Origin: Gordonia jinghuaiqii
GTDB taxonomy: Bacteria > Actinomycetota > Actinomycetes > Mycobacteriales > Mycobacteriaceae
Length of the DNA: 64,000 nt
Assembly: GCF_014041935.1 (NCBI RefSeq)
Contig: NZ_CP059491.1
Coordinates: 620,001-684,000 of the forward strand
Reading direction: 5' to 3'
Shown: one piece after another, positions 1 to 9,467 of the stretch
Position numbering within the stretch: the first letter of the stretch is position 1
How the letters are laid out: the number at the start of each line of letters is the position of its first letter
Translations under genes and position numbers: made by a program
The notes under the pieces: generated by a model
What the model saw: the letters and a program-made list of their open reading frames with translations, nothing else
The model's database searches: none
Told to the model about the DNA's origin: nothing

Positions 1-665
1 ATGCGCATGCCCTCGTTGCGGGGAAACCTCAGCTGCGTGTAATCCCAGAACGTGTATCCAGGGGCGTACGGCAACGCGGAGTCGACGAGCCCGCCGTCGA
101 GGAATGCCTGTATGGCAGCGCGTTCCGGGGCCGTCACGTGGGTCCGTCCCTCGAAATACTCCCGGTCCCAGACGTCGTCATCGGTCTGTGCGACGTTCCA
201 GTCGCCGGCGAGCATGGTCTCGGCCGCCGGGTCGTGGGCCATACGTAATGCGATGTGACTGCTCAGCGCGTCGAGCCAGGCGAGTTTGTAGGTGTAGTGC
301 GGGTCGTCGGGGGTTCGACCGTTGGGGATGTACAGACTCCACACCCGGATTCCCGCGCACCGTGCGGAGATCGCGCGGGCCTCCCGGATCGGCTGTCCGT
401 CGACAAGCTGGGTGGGGACCCCGTCGAATGCGATCTCGACCTCGTCGAGCCCGACCCGCGATGCGATCGCGACGCCGTTGTAGGCACCCTGCCCGACGTG
501 GGCGACGTCGTATCCGGCGGCGAGGAAGCTCATCAGCGGGAAGGCGTCGTCATGGCACTTGGTCTCCTGCATCGCGAGGACGTCGACGCCGGCGTTCTCC
601 GCCCACGCGACGACCGACTCCGATCGTGCGCGAATGGAGTTCACGTTCCATGTGGCGATCCTCAT
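1..665 (-). CDS. xthA: Exodeoxyribonuclease III, 3' end outside the window
   Basis: DNA repair enzyme of the exonuclease III / AP endonuclease family, which cuts at abasic sites and degrades one strand from 3' ends. About 221 N-terminal residues are visible. They begin MRIATWNVNSIRAR, followed by the metal-binding QETKC segment (Glu near residue 34) and the catalytic GDWNVAQTDDD stretch (Asp and Asn near 150). The stop codon lies beyond base 1. The ATG shares one base with the TGA of the upstream GNAT gene (TGATG), so the two are probably translationally coupled. In M. tuberculosis the same pair is Rv0427c-Rv0428c. Confidence 0.93.
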   Translation of the reverse strand, partial: MRIATWNVNSIRARSESVVAWAENAGVDVLAMQETKCHDDAFPLMSFLAAGYDVAHVGQGAYNGVAIASRVGLDEVEIAFDGVPTQLVDGQPIREARAISARCAGIRVWSLYIPNGRTPDDPHYTYKLAWLDALSSHIALRMAHDPAAETMLAGDWNVAQTDDDVWDREYFEGRTHVTAPERAAIQAFLDGGLVDSALPYAPGYTFWDYTQLRFPRNEGMR

Positions 666-1717
666 CAGCGATCCCCCTCGGAGTCGGCGGGCGGGATGCC
701 GGGAGTGAGGTAACGGTAGCTGTGGTGCAGACCGAAACCGAGCCGGCGATACCACGCTCCGGCCGGACGATTGGTCGTCTCGACCTGGAGGTAGGCGGCG
801 TCGGCGCCCTGTTCGACGCCCCACGCCACGAGCTCGGCGACCACCGCGGCGGACAGTCCGGTGCGACGCCGCGCCGGGTCGGTCCACAGTGCTGACAGCC
901 CCAACCACCGCCTGCCGTCGGAGGATTCGGTCACCGCCCCACGGCCGATCGCCGCGAGACCCGCCGGGTTCGTTCCGTTCGAGTCGATCACCGGGCCCGC
1001 CCCGGGCGAATTGGAGATGCTCGCGAACGCGAGGGGTGGCTCACCCGAGGTCACCACGGCTCGCACGGCGTCGACGTCGGTGTGAGCGGAGCGCTCGCCG
1101 GCGTATGCGGCGAGCCAGTCGTCATCGGGCCGCTCAGCGATCCGTACCCGGCCGGAACCCGGGTGGGCGAGGCGTTCGCGCAGCATCGCGGTGTCGCATG
1201 TCAGCATCTGCACCTCGATCCCCTCGACGCCGGCGACGGTCGAGGGGTGCATCAACCTCTCCGGCAGGGCCATCAGGGGAGGGAGGCCCCGGTCGGCGTA
1301 CCACCGGTCGATCCGGCGCAGTGTGGTCGCGTCCGGATGTGCGGACCTGTCCAGCGGCACAGCGGAATTGGCGCGCCGGCTGAAACCGTGCCCGGCGCGG
1401 ACGAACCAACCGCTGATCCAGTCCGTGTCGACACCGGGCCAGGAGCGGGCAGCGACATGCTCCAGAGAGCGGATCTCGCTGTTGCGCACCGGTTTCGCCG
1501 ACAGCAGGCGCACCGAGGTGATGGCGCCCGCCGGGATCGAGACGTCCTCGCCGTTCCGTCGGAGCCGCAGCGGGTCGGTGTCGTCGATCAACACGCCTGT
1601 CACATCTGACTGTGCGGCATCGGGATTCCCGCGCCAGTCCGCGGGCGTCGCCTCGCCGCGCAGATAGCGCACGACGACGCGGTCGCCGACGACTGCACCA
1701 GACAGCGGAACGTTCAC
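665..1717 (-). CDS. GNAT family N-acetyltransferase (Rv0428c type)
   Basis: Predicted acetyl-CoA-dependent acetyltransferase of 350 residues. The C-terminal third carries the GNAT fold: a strand LGLSALWTDPA, the acetyl-CoA pyrophosphate loop RRRTGLS (near residue 285), and the closing AGAWYRRLGF segment. The N-terminal ~90 residues form a separate, beta-rich domain with unknown role. It sits between def and xthA as Rv0428c does in M. tuberculosis and is probably co-transcribed with xthA. The acceptor substrate cannot be read from the sequence. Confidence 0.85.
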   Translation of the reverse strand: MNVPLSGAVVGDRVVVRYLRGEATPADWRGNPDAAQSDVTGVLIDDTDPLRLRRNGEDVSIPAGAITSVRLLSAKPVRNSEIRSLEHVAARSWPGVDTDWISGWFVRAGHGFSRRANSAVPLDRSAHPDATTLRRIDRWYADRGLPPLMALPERLMHPSTVAGVEGIEVQMLTCDTAMLRERLAHPGSGRVRIAERPDDDWLAAYAGERSAHTDVDAVRAVVTSGEPPLAFASISNSPGAGPVIDSNGTNPAGLAAIGRGAVTESSDGRRWLGLSALWTDPARRRTGLSAAVVAELVAWGVEQGADAAYLQVETTNRPAGAWYRRLGFGLHHSYRYLTPGIPPADSEGDR

Positions 1718-1732
1718 GACATCCTTGGGGTG

Positions 1733-2341
1733 TCAGTCGTCTTCGTCGTCGTAGCCGAACGGATCCTCGACAGTGCCCGGCAACCACGAAAGACCCGGCA
1801 CGCCCCAGTTGTTCCTCTTGATCGCCTTCTTCGCGGCACGTGCGTTGCGGCCGACGAGGACATCGACGTAGAGGAAACCGTCGAGGTGGCCGACCTCGTG
1901 CTGCAGCATGCGGGCGAAGAAGCCGTTGCCCTCGACGACGACCTCGGCGCCGGTCCGGTCGACGCCGGTGACGCGGGCCCAGTCGGCGCGGCCGGTGGGG
2001 AACTGCTCACCCGGCACCGACAGGCAGCCCTCGTCGTTGTCGTCGGGATCGGGCATGGTCTCGGGGATCTCGGACGTCTCGAGCACCGGATTGATCACCT
2101 CGCCGCGGCGGCGCGTCGCGGTGCGATCGCCGTCGGGGCAGTCGTAGACGAACATGCGCGAGCCGACGCCCACCTGATTGGCGGCCAGACCGACGCCGTG
2201 CGCGGCATCCATTGTCTCGTACATGTCGTCGAGGAGGGTGATGACCTCATCCGAGGGACGGCCGTCCGCGTCGAGTGGGACCGGGGTGGTCGGCTGGTGC
2301 AGCACCGGCTCGCCCACGATGCAGATCGGGAGAATCGCCAT
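1733..2341 (-). CDS. def: Peptide deformylase
   Basis: Removes the formyl group from the N-terminal methionine of new proteins. All three family motifs are present in the 202-residue product: GVGLAANQ (motif 1), EGCLSVPG (motif 2, metal-binding Cys) and HEVGHLDG (motif 3, two metal-binding His and the catalytic Glu). The ATG at 2341 is preferred because AAGGTG lies just upstream; an in-frame GTG three codons earlier is possible. The acidic tail [10 protein letters not shown] ends the protein. It lies 15 bases upstream of the GNAT gene, as in the Rv0429c-Rv0428c arrangement. Confidence 0.95.
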   Translation of the reverse strand: MAILPICIVGEPVLHQPTTPVPLDADGRPSDEVITLLDDMYETMDAAHGVGLAANQVGVGSRMFVYDCPDGDRTATRRRGEVINPVLETSEIPETMPDPDDNDEGCLSVPGEQFPTGRADWARVTGVDRTGAEVVVEGNGFFARMLQHEVGHLDGFLYVDVLVGRNARAAKKAIKRNNWGVPGLSWLPGTVEDPFGYDDEDD

Positions 2342-2361
2342 GGCGATCACCTTAGCGCTGC

Positions 2362-3234
2362 TCAGGGCGCAGGAACGACGCCGGGTACGGCGTCGCGGAT
2401 GGCGTCACCCGCCGCGCCGGGGATACCCGGGAACAGCGTGGACTGCCAACCGAAACCGTCGACCCGGTCGGTGACGACCCGGCCGGCACACTCACCGCGC
2501 AGCGAGGTCACGACCCCCGAGATGATCGTCGGGTCACGCATCTCGATGGCGTGATCGACACCTGTGTTGGCCAGCGGTACCGGCGAATATGTCCGGCACT
2601 GCGGTGTCCCGTCGAGCCGGCCGTCGGCCCACTCGCCGTCGCTCTGCACCACCGAGTAGCGGGTGGGCCCGGGGGCGTCGGGACCGAGGTTGAGCCCGGT
2701 GATCGCATCGGCGTACATGCAGGTGTCGTAACCGGCGTCTCGCGGCTGCGAACACCCACCAGGTGAGCCGTACTGCGCCGTGCCCATCGCGACGTACTCG
2801 TCGACGACGGCGGAACCGCCGAGGAACTTCAGGTAGTGCCGCGCGCCCAGACCGCCCGCACTGTGGGCGACGATGCCGATGAACTCCGCGTTCCCGGCGA
2901 CCGCGTCGATGACCCTGTCGATCAGGTGGGCGTCCGACTCGACGTCCCGACCGCCGGCGTGTGCGTAGATCACCGTGTGGCCGGCTGCGCGAACGGCATC
3001 GGCCAAGGGGCGGAAGGTCTCCTCGTTCTGGCGATCGCCCGCGTAGAGCTGCTGGCCGGGAACGATCACGACGATCCGCTTGCCGGGCGCGGCCTGGACG
3101 GGTGCGGCGAACAGGGTGGCCGGCAGCGACAGGGCGGCCATCGCCATCGCCATCGCCATCGGAAGGGTGGCCCTCGTGAAGCTCCTGACGAGTGCACGGC
3201 GTCCCGTGCCGCACCGCGACGTGCCTGTACCCAT
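2362..3234 (-). CDS. Secreted alpha/beta-hydrolase (esterase/lipase)
   Basis: A 290-residue exported hydrolase. A basic N-terminus ([10 protein letters not shown]) and a hydrophobic stretch containing a run of Met-Ala pairs end in APVQA-A, a likely signal peptidase site near residue 48. The mature part starts with KRIVVIVPG and has the nucleophile elbow AHSAGG (Ser near 124), with DYHAIE-like residues (VDHAIEM) near the end as the probable catalytic His region. It resembles actinobacterial secreted triacylglycerol lipases/esterases. Substrate unknown. It is not part of the M. tuberculosis order at this place. Confidence 0.75.
   Translation of the reverse strand: MGTGTSRCGTGRRALVRSFTRATLPMAMAMAMAALSLPATLFAAPVQAAPGKRIVVIVPGQQLYAGDRQNEETFRPLADAVRAAGHTVIYAHAGGRDVESDAHLIDRVIDAVAGNAEFIGIVAHSAGGLGARHYLKFLGGSAVVDEYVAMGTAQYGSPGGCSQPRDAGYDTCMYADAITGLNLGPDAPGPTRYSVVQSDGEWADGRLDGTPQCRTYSPVPLANTGVDHAIEMRDPTIISGVVTSLRGECAGRVVTDRVDGFGWQSTLFPGIPGAAGDAIRDAVPGVVPAP
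3138..3162. repeat. Hexamer microsatellite gccatc inside the esterase signal peptide
   Basis: About four tandem copies of GCCATC (forward strand) encode the alternating Met-Ala run of the esterase signal peptide. Changes in copy number would stay in frame and only lengthen or shorten the hydrophobic core. Confidence 0.7.
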
Positions 3235-3487
3235 CCGATTACCCCCGCGAAGTAGACCTGGAGTGGTCAGGCAACGCTAACAGTGGGCGCGGTCACGATG
3301 TGTTCGCCGACTTCGCGCCGTGGCGAGTCACAGCGCGATCCGATGGGCAGCCGTGGTTAGATTGGCTGCGAACCACACCGTTGTCATTTGTTCGCTGCGT
3401 CGGGGACGATTGCCCCGCAATCCACTTCGATCGGCGCACGTCAGCGGTGGTGTGAGGGTCGTCGAGATTTATCGGTGAGGGAGTGAG

Positions 3488-3853
3488 ATGGACAGCGCAG
3501 CTGCGCGTAGCCAGAAGCAGGGCGAGCAACCCACCCCCGACAACGGAACATCCGACGCCACGGCGGGGGCCGCGCCGGACCCGCACGAAGTGGGTGCTGA
3601 CGGCCTGACGCGCCGCGAACACGATGTTCTGGCGTTCGAGCGCCAGTGGTGGAAGTACGCCGGGGCCAAGGAAGAGGCCATCAAGGAACTCTTCGGCCTG
3701 TCCGCCACGCGGTACTACCAGGTGCTCAACGCGCTGGTCGACCGGCCGGAGGCGCTGGCCGCGGATCCCATGCTCGTCAAGCGTCTTCGTCGTCTGCGGG
3801 CGTCGCGGCAGAAGGCTCGTGCCGCGCGCCGTCTGGGCTTCGAGGTCACCTGA
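3488..3853 (+). CDS. DUF3263 domain protein (Rv0430 type)
   Basis: A 121-residue protein with a polar, disordered N-terminus (~35 residues) followed by a DUF3263 domain: LTRREHDVLAFERQWW, then a helix-turn-helix-like segment around EAIKELFGLSATRYYQVL and a basic tail RRLRASRQKARAARR. The fold suggests DNA binding, but no target is known. A GAGGGAG ribosome-binding site precedes the ATG. In M. tuberculosis the homologue Rv0430 stands next to the LytR_C gene Rv0431, as it does here. Confidence 0.82.
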   Translation: MDSAAARSQKQGEQPTPDNGTSDATAGAAPDPHEVGADGLTRREHDVLAFERQWWKYAGAKEEAIKELFGLSATRYYQVLNALVDRPEALAADPMLVKRLRRLRASRQKARAARRLGFEVT

Positions 3854-3897
3854 GACGCTGACCCCGGTCGCCCTCTCCGTGTGCGTTAAGGTCGTCG

Positions 3898-4389
3898 GTG
3901 ATGAATGCAGACCGTGAGCCCAATCGCCTGCCGCTCCGCGCGGGGGCGATGCTGCTCTTCGCCGTTGCCATTGTCTTCATCGGACTCGGCTGGCATTCCG
4001 CGGCGACCGCGGGCAACGATCCGCAGGCCGGTGAGGCCGCCTCGACGGTGTCGCCGACCCCCTCGACCTCCGCCGCATCGTCGTCGACACCGGCCTCGAC
4101 CGGCAAGCGGGTGTGCGTGATCAACGCCGGTCAGGTCGTCGGCCTGGCCGCGGACGTGACCGACCTGCTCAAGGCCAAGGGCTACCAGATGGCGCAGCCC
4201 GGCAACTACACCGCCGGCGGTTTCAGCGAGAACACGGTCTTCTACGACGCCGAAGCCGACAGGGGTCAGGCACAAGAGGTCGCCGAAGCGCTCGGCGGCG
4301 AGGTCTCCGTCGAGGAACGACCCTCGAGCTTCACCCGCTGCAAGGGCGGCATCCCGGTGATCATGGTGACTGCGGTCAGCGGCTCGTGA
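3898..4389 (+). CDS. LytR C-terminal domain membrane-anchored protein
   Basis: A 163-residue protein with one N-terminal membrane segment (roughly residues 18-35), a Ser/Thr/Pro-rich linker (residues ~45-70) and a LytR_C domain beginning at KRVCVINAG and running to the end. The domain should lie outside the membrane. It is the counterpart of Rv0431. Translation can start at the GTG (3898) or at the ATG directly after it (3901). LytR_C domains are linked to cell-envelope work, but a reaction cannot be assigned. Confidence 0.8.
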   Translation: MMNADREPNRLPLRAGAMLLFAVAIVFIGLGWHSAATAGNDPQAGEAASTVSPTPSTSAASSSTPASTGKRVCVINAGQVVGLAADVTDLLKAKGYQMAQPGNYTAGGFSENTVFYDAEADRGQAQEVAEALGGEVSVEERPSSFTRCKGGIPVIMVTAVSGS

Positions 4390-4502
4390 GCCGCGTCGAC
4401 CGGTCCTGCCCGTTCGGACAAATGAACAGTGCACCCGCGGTGCGAGGCGCCTCGGAGCAGATCCGCTTTCCAGAAAAACAGTTTTGCGAAACAAGGAGTG
4501 AC

Positions 4503-5183
4503 ATGTCCGGACGTTCCAAACTCGCCGCGTCGCGCGCCCTCGCCGCACTGGCTTCCGCGGGCCTGATCGGGGTTGCGCTGGCCGGGTGTAGTCCTGACCA
4601 GAACCCCACGGACGTGCCCGGCACGACCCCGTCGGTCATCAGCGACCAGCCGCTGCCGCCGGGTGCCGTGGACGACGTCGACGACGAGCCCACCGGTCAG
4701 ATCGCGACCGCCGAGATCAAGGACACCTCCGGCAAGGTCGTCGGCGAGGCCACCTTCACCGCACCCACCGAGAGCGACGAGCCGGTCACCGTCAGCGTGC
4801 GCGTCACCTCCGGCGACCTGCCGGCAGGATTCCACGGCATGCACATCCACGAGAACGGCACCTGCGACGCCGGATCCGGTGGGGCGCAGGCCTTCACCTC
4901 GGCCGGCGGCCACCTGCAGGTCGACGGCAACACCAGCCATCCCGCCAGCGGCGACCTCATCTCGATCAACATCCTCGAAGATCACACCGGGCGCACCGTC
5001 ACCACGACCGACACCGTCAAGCTCGAGCAGCTGTTCGGCAAGTCGATCATGATCCACGAGAAGGCGGACAACTTCGGGAACATCCCGGCCGACAAGTACC
5101 CGGGCGGACCCAACGCCGAGACCCTGAAGACCGGTGACGCCGGCTCGCGCATCGCGTGTGGCGTCATCGAAGAGCAGAACTAG
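4503..5183 (+). CDS. sodC: Superoxide dismutase, Cu(-Zn) family lipoprotein
   Basis: Converts superoxide outside the cytoplasm. A signal peptide ends in the lipobox ALAGC (Cys near residue 28), so it should be a membrane lipoprotein. The copper ligands are visible in GMHIHENGTC, GGHLQ and IMIHEKADNF, and two cysteines can form the family disulfide. The zinc loop is short (GGHLQ...TSHPASGDL) and lacks one of the usual zinc histidines, like the copper-only SodC of M. tuberculosis. Start chosen after AGGAG at 4495. Neighbours match Rv0431-Rv0433, sodC being Rv0432. Confidence 0.92.
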   Translation: MSGRSKLAASRALAALASAGLIGVALAGCSPDQNPTDVPGTTPSVISDQPLPPGAVDDVDDEPTGQIATAEIKDTSGKVVGEATFTAPTESDEPVTVSVRVTSGDLPAGFHGMHIHENGTCDAGSGGAQAFTSAGGHLQVDGNTSHPASGDLISINILEDHTGRTVTTTDTVKLEQLFGKSIMIHEKADNFGNIPADKYPGGPNAETLKTGDAGSRIACGVIEEQN

Positions 5184-5218
5184 AGCGAGTCCTGGTCCCG
5201 CCACGGCTGCGGCCACAC

Positions 5219-6352
5219 GTGTCACCGATCGAGTTCGACGGGTCGCCCGATCCCACCCTCGGGGTCGAGTGGGAGTTCGCCCTGACCGACAAGGTCACCG
5301 GCGACCTGTCGAACTCGGCGGCCGCGCTGTTCGCCGCGGTCGGCGAGCACCATCCCGATCACGCGGGCAAGATCCACAAGGAACTGCTCCGCAACACCGT
5401 CGAGCTGGTCACCGGGATCTGCCGGACCACCGGCGAGGCCATCGCCGACCTCACCGACACCCTCGGCATCGTCCGTGGGCTCACCGAGCCGCTCGGCGTC
5501 GACCTCTACGGCGCCGGCACGCACCCGTTCGCCCAGTATTCGACGCAGCTGCTCACCGAGGGGCATCGCTACGCCGAACTCATCGAACGAACCCAGTGGT
5601 GGGGCAGGCAGATGCTCATCTGGGGTGTGCACGTGCACGTCGGGATCAGCCATCGCGACAAGGTCCTCCCGATCCTCGATTCGCTGCTGAACTACTATCC
5701 GCACCTGCTGGCACTGTCCTCGTCGTCGCCGATGTGGGCCGGCGCGGACACCGGTTACGCGAGCAACCGGGCCATGATGTTCCAGCAGCTGCCGACCGCG
5801 GGCCTGCCGTTCCAGTTCGAGACCTGGGAGCAGTTCGAGAGCTTCGTCGCCGACCAGATGACGACCGGGATCATCGACCATCTCAACGAGATCCGGTGGG
5901 ACATCCGCCCGTCCCCGCATCTGGGCACCATCGAGGTCCGTGTCTGCGACGGCATGACCAACCCGACCGAACTGTCGGCGGTGGTCGCACTCATCCACTG
6001 CCTGGTCGTCGACCTCGACCGGCGGCTCACCGCCGGTGAGAAGCTGCCCACGATGGCGCCGTGGCTGGTGCAGGAGAACAAGTGGCGGGCCGCCCGGTAC
6101 GGTCTCGACGCCATCGTCATCCTCGACTCCGCCTGCACGGAGAGGCTCGTCACCGAGGACCTCCACGACTTACTCGAACGACTCGAACCCGTTGCGCGCC
6201 AACTCGACTGCGTCGACGAACTGGCCGGGGTCGCGCGCATCATCGCTCGGGGCGCCAGTTACCAGCGTCAGCGTGCCGTGTACCGCAGCACCCGATCCAT
6301 GCGCGACGTGGTCGCCTCGGTGGTCGACGAGCTGCACCGCCCGCATCCCTGA
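5219..6352 (+). CDS. YbdK-type carboxylate-amine ligase (glutamate-cysteine ligase family 2)
   Basis: ATP-dependent ligase of 377 residues with the GCS2 fold. Seen: LGVEWEFALTD near the N-terminus (metal and substrate acidic residues), THPFAQYS, HVHVGI and the C-terminal GTIEVRVCDG. The GTG at 5219 is chosen because the family motif starts right after it; longer versions would overlap sodC. It is the counterpart of Rv0433. Weak glutamate-cysteine ligase activity is known for the family; the natural substrate is uncertain, and mycothiol producers do not need glutathione. Confidence 0.85.
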   Translation: MSPIEFDGSPDPTLGVEWEFALTDKVTGDLSNSAAALFAAVGEHHPDHAGKIHKELLRNTVELVTGICRTTGEAIADLTDTLGIVRGLTEPLGVDLYGAGTHPFAQYSTQLLTEGHRYAELIERTQWWGRQMLIWGVHVHVGISHRDKVLPILDSLLNYYPHLLALSSSSPMWAGADTGYASNRAMMFQQLPTAGLPFQFETWEQFESFVADQMTTGIIDHLNEIRWDIRPSPHLGTIEVRVCDGMTNPTELSAVVALIHCLVVDLDRRLTAGEKLPTMAPWLVQENKWRAARYGLDAIVILDSACTERLVTEDLHDLLERLEPVARQLDCVDELAGVARIIARGASYQRQRAVYRSTRSMRDVVASVVDELHRPHP

Positions 6353-6401
6353 CCCGCCGACCGCCCGCCCCGTAGCTGCCGACCCCAGGGGCATGAAGGG
6401 G

Positions 6402-6734
6402 TCAGTCGCGCTCGGGTGCCTCCGTGTCGCGCTTGTCCACGAGGCCGTCGCGGGCGCGCTGTTCCTGATAGGCGAGCCGACCGACGCGATGCGCCACCAC
6501 CGGCGCGGTGATGATCGCGAACAGGCCGGCGAGGACGAGCATGCCGACGTCGACATTGTCGCCGAGTCGCAGGATCGCGCCGATGAGGATGAGCAGCAGA
6601 CCGAACGTCTGCGGTTTGGTGGCCGCGTGCATCCGGCTCAGCGTGTCCGGGAACCGGACGAGGCCGATGGCCGCGGTGACCGCCATGAGACAGCCGATGA
6701 GGAGCAGTGTGGCGCTGATGATGTCGGTGATCAT
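6402..6734 (-). CDS. mnhG: Mrp Na+/H+ antiporter subunit G
   Basis: Small membrane subunit of the Mrp (Mnh) cation/proton antiporter. The 110 residues give three hydrophobic segments and the family pattern ATLLLIGCLMAVTAAIGLVRFPDTLSRMHA. It is the last gene of the operon and overlaps mnhF by four bases. The tail is charged (KRDTEAPERD). Confidence 0.92.
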   Translation of the reverse strand: MITDIISATLLLIGCLMAVTAAIGLVRFPDTLSRMHAATKPQTFGLLLILIGAILRLGDNVDVGMLVLAGLFAIITAPVVAHRVGRLAYQEQRARDGLVDKRDTEAPERD

Positions 6735-6994
6735 GTCTGGTCATCCCGTACTCGGAAACGGGCGATCGAGACCGACCCGACGAAACTCAACAGCGAGAGC
6801 GCGACGATCGCCGGGACCACCGTCGAATCACGGCTGTAGGCGGCCCACACGCCGAGACCACACATGCACAGCGCGATCAGGACATCGAGCGCGACGAGAC
6901 GGTCCAGCGTGGTCGGTCCCCGCAGGATGCGCACCGTCGTCAGGACCGCGGAGATCAGCAGCATCGCCGCCGCGATCGTCCACACGACACTCAT
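6731..6994 (-). CDS. mnhF: Mrp Na+/H+ antiporter subunit F
   Basis: An 87-residue membrane subunit with three hydrophobic segments and the family stretch VRILRGPTTLDRLVALDVL. The ATG at 6994 overlaps the end of mnhE by four bases. A longer reading in this frame runs through mnhE and is not the gene. Confidence 0.92.
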   Translation of the reverse strand: MSVVWTIAAAMLLISAVLTTVRILRGPTTLDRLVALDVLIALCMCGLGVWAAYSRDSTVVPAIVALSLLSFVGSVSIARFRVRDDQT

Positions 6995-7857
6995 GGCCGC
7001 CTCCCATCCGGTTCGACGTCCGCGATCTCCTCCGGCTCGGCGGCGGAGTCGGTGGACGCCTGTGCCGGTGCCCGGTCGACGGGCTCGATGGGCCGCACGT
7101 GGTGGAAGTCCTCGTCGATGCCGTGGTACGGGCTCGGGTGCCATTCGCTGTCGCGCTCGAAGGCCTTGACGAACATGCGCTCCACATAGGCGACCTGCTC
7201 GTAGAACGCACGCACCTTCTTCTCCGACCGCACGTCGAAGACGTGGACGTAGAGCATACGACGCCGGTGATCGATCTCCAGGACCATCGTGCCGGGCACC
7301 AGATTGAGGTAGTCGACCGCCAGGGTCAGGACCATGTCGGATTTGATCGCGACGCGCACGCGCACCACGGCGCCGAGCGGGGGACGCCCGGGGCGGATGG
7401 CCATCCAACCGATCTGGACGCTCGACACCATGAAGTCGTAGATCAGGCGGACGAGCAGCTGCAGCACCGACAGGGGGTGGATACGCCCCTCGACCGGCAC
7501 GCGGGGCAGCGGCAACAGGGTCACCACCGCCATCGCCAGCACCACCCCGCCGAGGATGTTGGCCCAGGAGACGGTGCCCCACAACAGCACCCAGACAAAG
7601 GCCAGCCAGCCGATGGTCCACAACCTGACCGCGACCTCGCGGCTGTCGCTGCCGAGCCAGGCAGGCAACCGGATGTGCGAACGCAGCCAGACCAGACCCC
7701 CGATGAGGTGCCAGCAGACGAACAGCAGGGCCAGGCGCCAGGCGTTGATGAGCAGGGACAGCACCGGTCCCTTGGTGGAGACCACGGGAGCGCGTCGTTT
7801 CGGGGCGCCGGCGGGATCGCCCGCGTTGCCCGTGCCGGTGCCCGGCTTCGCGCTCAT
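6991..7857 (-). CDS. mnhE: Mrp Na+/H+ antiporter subunit E, long form
   Basis: A 288-residue version of the MnhE subunit. After a polar N-terminus come hydrophobic segments (SLLINAWRLALLFVCWHLIGG; FVWVLLWGTVSWANILGGVVLAM) and the family core TLAVDYLNLVPGTMVLEID. The last ~80 residues are an extra hydrophilic tail beyond the usual length of the subunit, typical of actinomycetes. The start overlaps the mnhD stop (ATGA). Confidence 0.9.
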   Translation of the reverse strand: MSAKPGTGTGNAGDPAGAPKRRAPVVSTKGPVLSLLINAWRLALLFVCWHLIGGLVWLRSHIRLPAWLGSDSREVAVRLWTIGWLAFVWVLLWGTVSWANILGGVVLAMAVVTLLPLPRVPVEGRIHPLSVLQLLVRLIYDFMVSSVQIGWMAIRPGRPPLGAVVRVRVAIKSDMVLTLAVDYLNLVPGTMVLEIDHRRRMLYVHVFDVRSEKKVRAFYEQVAYVERMFVKAFERDSEWHPSPYHGIDEDFHHVRPIEPVDRAPAQASTDSAAEPEEIADVEPDGRRP

Positions 7858-9467
7858 CGGGTGCCCCCGGCGCCGAGGACGGCTTCGAGGTAGACGCCAC
7901 GGTCCACGACGTCGGTCGCGGCGCTGTCGGTGAAGTCGAAGATGGGGCCGGCCCACAGTGTCAGGACCAGACCGGCGACGACCATCGCCAGCGTCGGGAC
8001 AACCATCATCGCGGGCATCCGGCCGACGTCCTCACGGTCGGAGTAGGCGCCGTCGTCACGTTCGTCGATGAGCGCGGACGGGCCCTGATCGGCCAGCTCG
8101 CCCTCGGGCGCGTCGGCGCGGGGCCGCCAGAACCCCTTGGTCCAGATGCGCGCCACTACGTAGAGGGTGAGCAGGCTCGTGACGACCGAACCCGCGACCA
8201 GAATCCAGGCGAGCGCCGAACCGTTCTGCGCGCCCGCCTCGAGCAGGGCGACCTTCCCGATGAACCCGGAGAACGGTGGGATACCGCCCAGATTGAGTGC
8301 GGGGACGAGGAACAGGACCGCGAGGACCGGACTGGCTATCAGGCCGCCGAGGCGCCGCAACGACGCCGACCCGGCCTGACGTTCGATGAGACCCACGACG
8401 AGGAACAGCGTCGTCTGCACGAGGATGTGGTGGGCGACGTAGTAGATCGCCGCCGACATCCCGAGGTCGGAGGACAGGGCGATGCCGAAGACCATATAGC
8501 CGATGTGGCTGACCAGGGTGAAGGACAGCAGACGTTTGATGTCGGACTGGGCGATCGCACCGAAGATGCCCACGAGCATGGTCAGCAGACCCGCGACCAG
8601 CAACACCGTGTCCATGGAACCACCGGGGAACAGCAGCGTGTGCGCCCGAACGATCGCATACACACCGACCTTGGTCAGCAGGCCCGCGAACACCGCGGTG
8701 ATCGGGGCGGGCGCGGTGGGGTAGGAGTCGGGCAGCCACGTCGACAGCGGGAAGACGGCCGCCTTGATCCCGAACGCGACGAGCAGTACCGCGAAGAGCG
8801 CGTTGCGGGTGCCGTCGGGCACGTCGTCGAGGCGGATGGCCATCTCGGCGAGATTGAGCGTGCCGGTGGTGGCGTAGGCGAAGGCGATCCCCGCGAGGAA
8901 GATCAGCGACGACACCATCGAGACCATCACATACGACGCACCGGCGCGGACACGTTCCTCGCTGGCGCCGAGCGTGAGCAGCACAAAGCTCGCGGTGAGG
9001 AGCACCTCGAAGGAGACGTACAGGTTGAACAGGTCCCCGGCGAGGAAGGCGTTGCACACTCCCGCGGTCAGGATCAGATACGTCGGCAGGAAGATCGACG
9101 TCGGCTGTTGCGCGGTGCCGTCGCGGATACCCTGACCGATCGCGTACACGACGACGCACAGCAGCACGATCGTCGACACGACCAGCATCAGTGCAGCCAG
9201 TTGGTCCACGACCAGCGTGATGCCGAGCGGCCCGTTGGGGTATCCCTTGTCGCCCCATCCTCCGATCGCGACGGCGAAGGTGCCGTGCTCACTGGTCAGG
9301 TAGAGCATCAGGCAGGATGCGACCAACGCCACCGAGATCGCGGCGATGGCGACGAACCGCTGGACCCTGGGGCTGCGACCCAGCAGCAGCGACAGCGCGG
9401 CGGAGAGCAGCGGGACCAGCGTCGGCAGTGCGATCAGTACCGGAATCCACGACGGCTGGGGGGTCAT
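7854..9467 (-). CDS. mnhD: Mrp Na+/H+ antiporter subunit D
   Basis: Proton-translocating subunit related to NuoL/M/N of complex I, 537 residues with about 14 membrane segments. The family core is seen in SFEVLLTASFVLLTLGASEERVRAG (conserved Glu), GIKAAVFPLSTWLPDSYPTAPAPITA (conserved Lys) and KRLLSFTLVSHIGYM. A charged loop near residues 455-485 (DAPEGELADQGP...DDGAYSDREDVGR) is an unusual insertion between the last helices. Overlaps mnhC by four bases. Confidence 0.95.
   Translation of the reverse strand: MTPQPSWIPVLIALPTLVPLLSAALSLLLGRSPRVQRFVAIAAISVALVASCLMLYLTSEHGTFAVAIGGWGDKGYPNGPLGITLVVDQLAALMLVVSTIVLLCVVVYAIGQGIRDGTAQQPTSIFLPTYLILTAGVCNAFLAGDLFNLYVSFEVLLTASFVLLTLGASEERVRAGASYVMVSMVSSLIFLAGIAFAYATTGTLNLAEMAIRLDDVPDGTRNALFAVLLVAFGIKAAVFPLSTWLPDSYPTAPAPITAVFAGLLTKVGVYAIVRAHTLLFPGGSMDTVLLVAGLLTMLVGIFGAIAQSDIKRLLSFTLVSHIGYMVFGIALSSDLGMSAAIYYVAHHILVQTTLFLVVGLIERQAGSASLRRLGGLIASPVLAVLFLVPALNLGGIPPFSGFIGKVALLEAGAQNGSALAWILVAGSVVTSLLTLYVVARIWTKGFWRPRADAPEGELADQGPSALIDERDDGAYSDREDVGRMPAMMVVPTLAMVVAGLVLTLWAGPIFDFTDSAATDVVDRGVYLEAVLGAGGTR

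Noticed and set aside
3353..3376. GTGGTT-N12-AACCAC inverted repeat upstream of the DUF3263 gene
   Set aside because: Only 6-bp arms with a long loop, no second copy; reported here only as noticed. Also checked for a tRNA-like fold, none seen.
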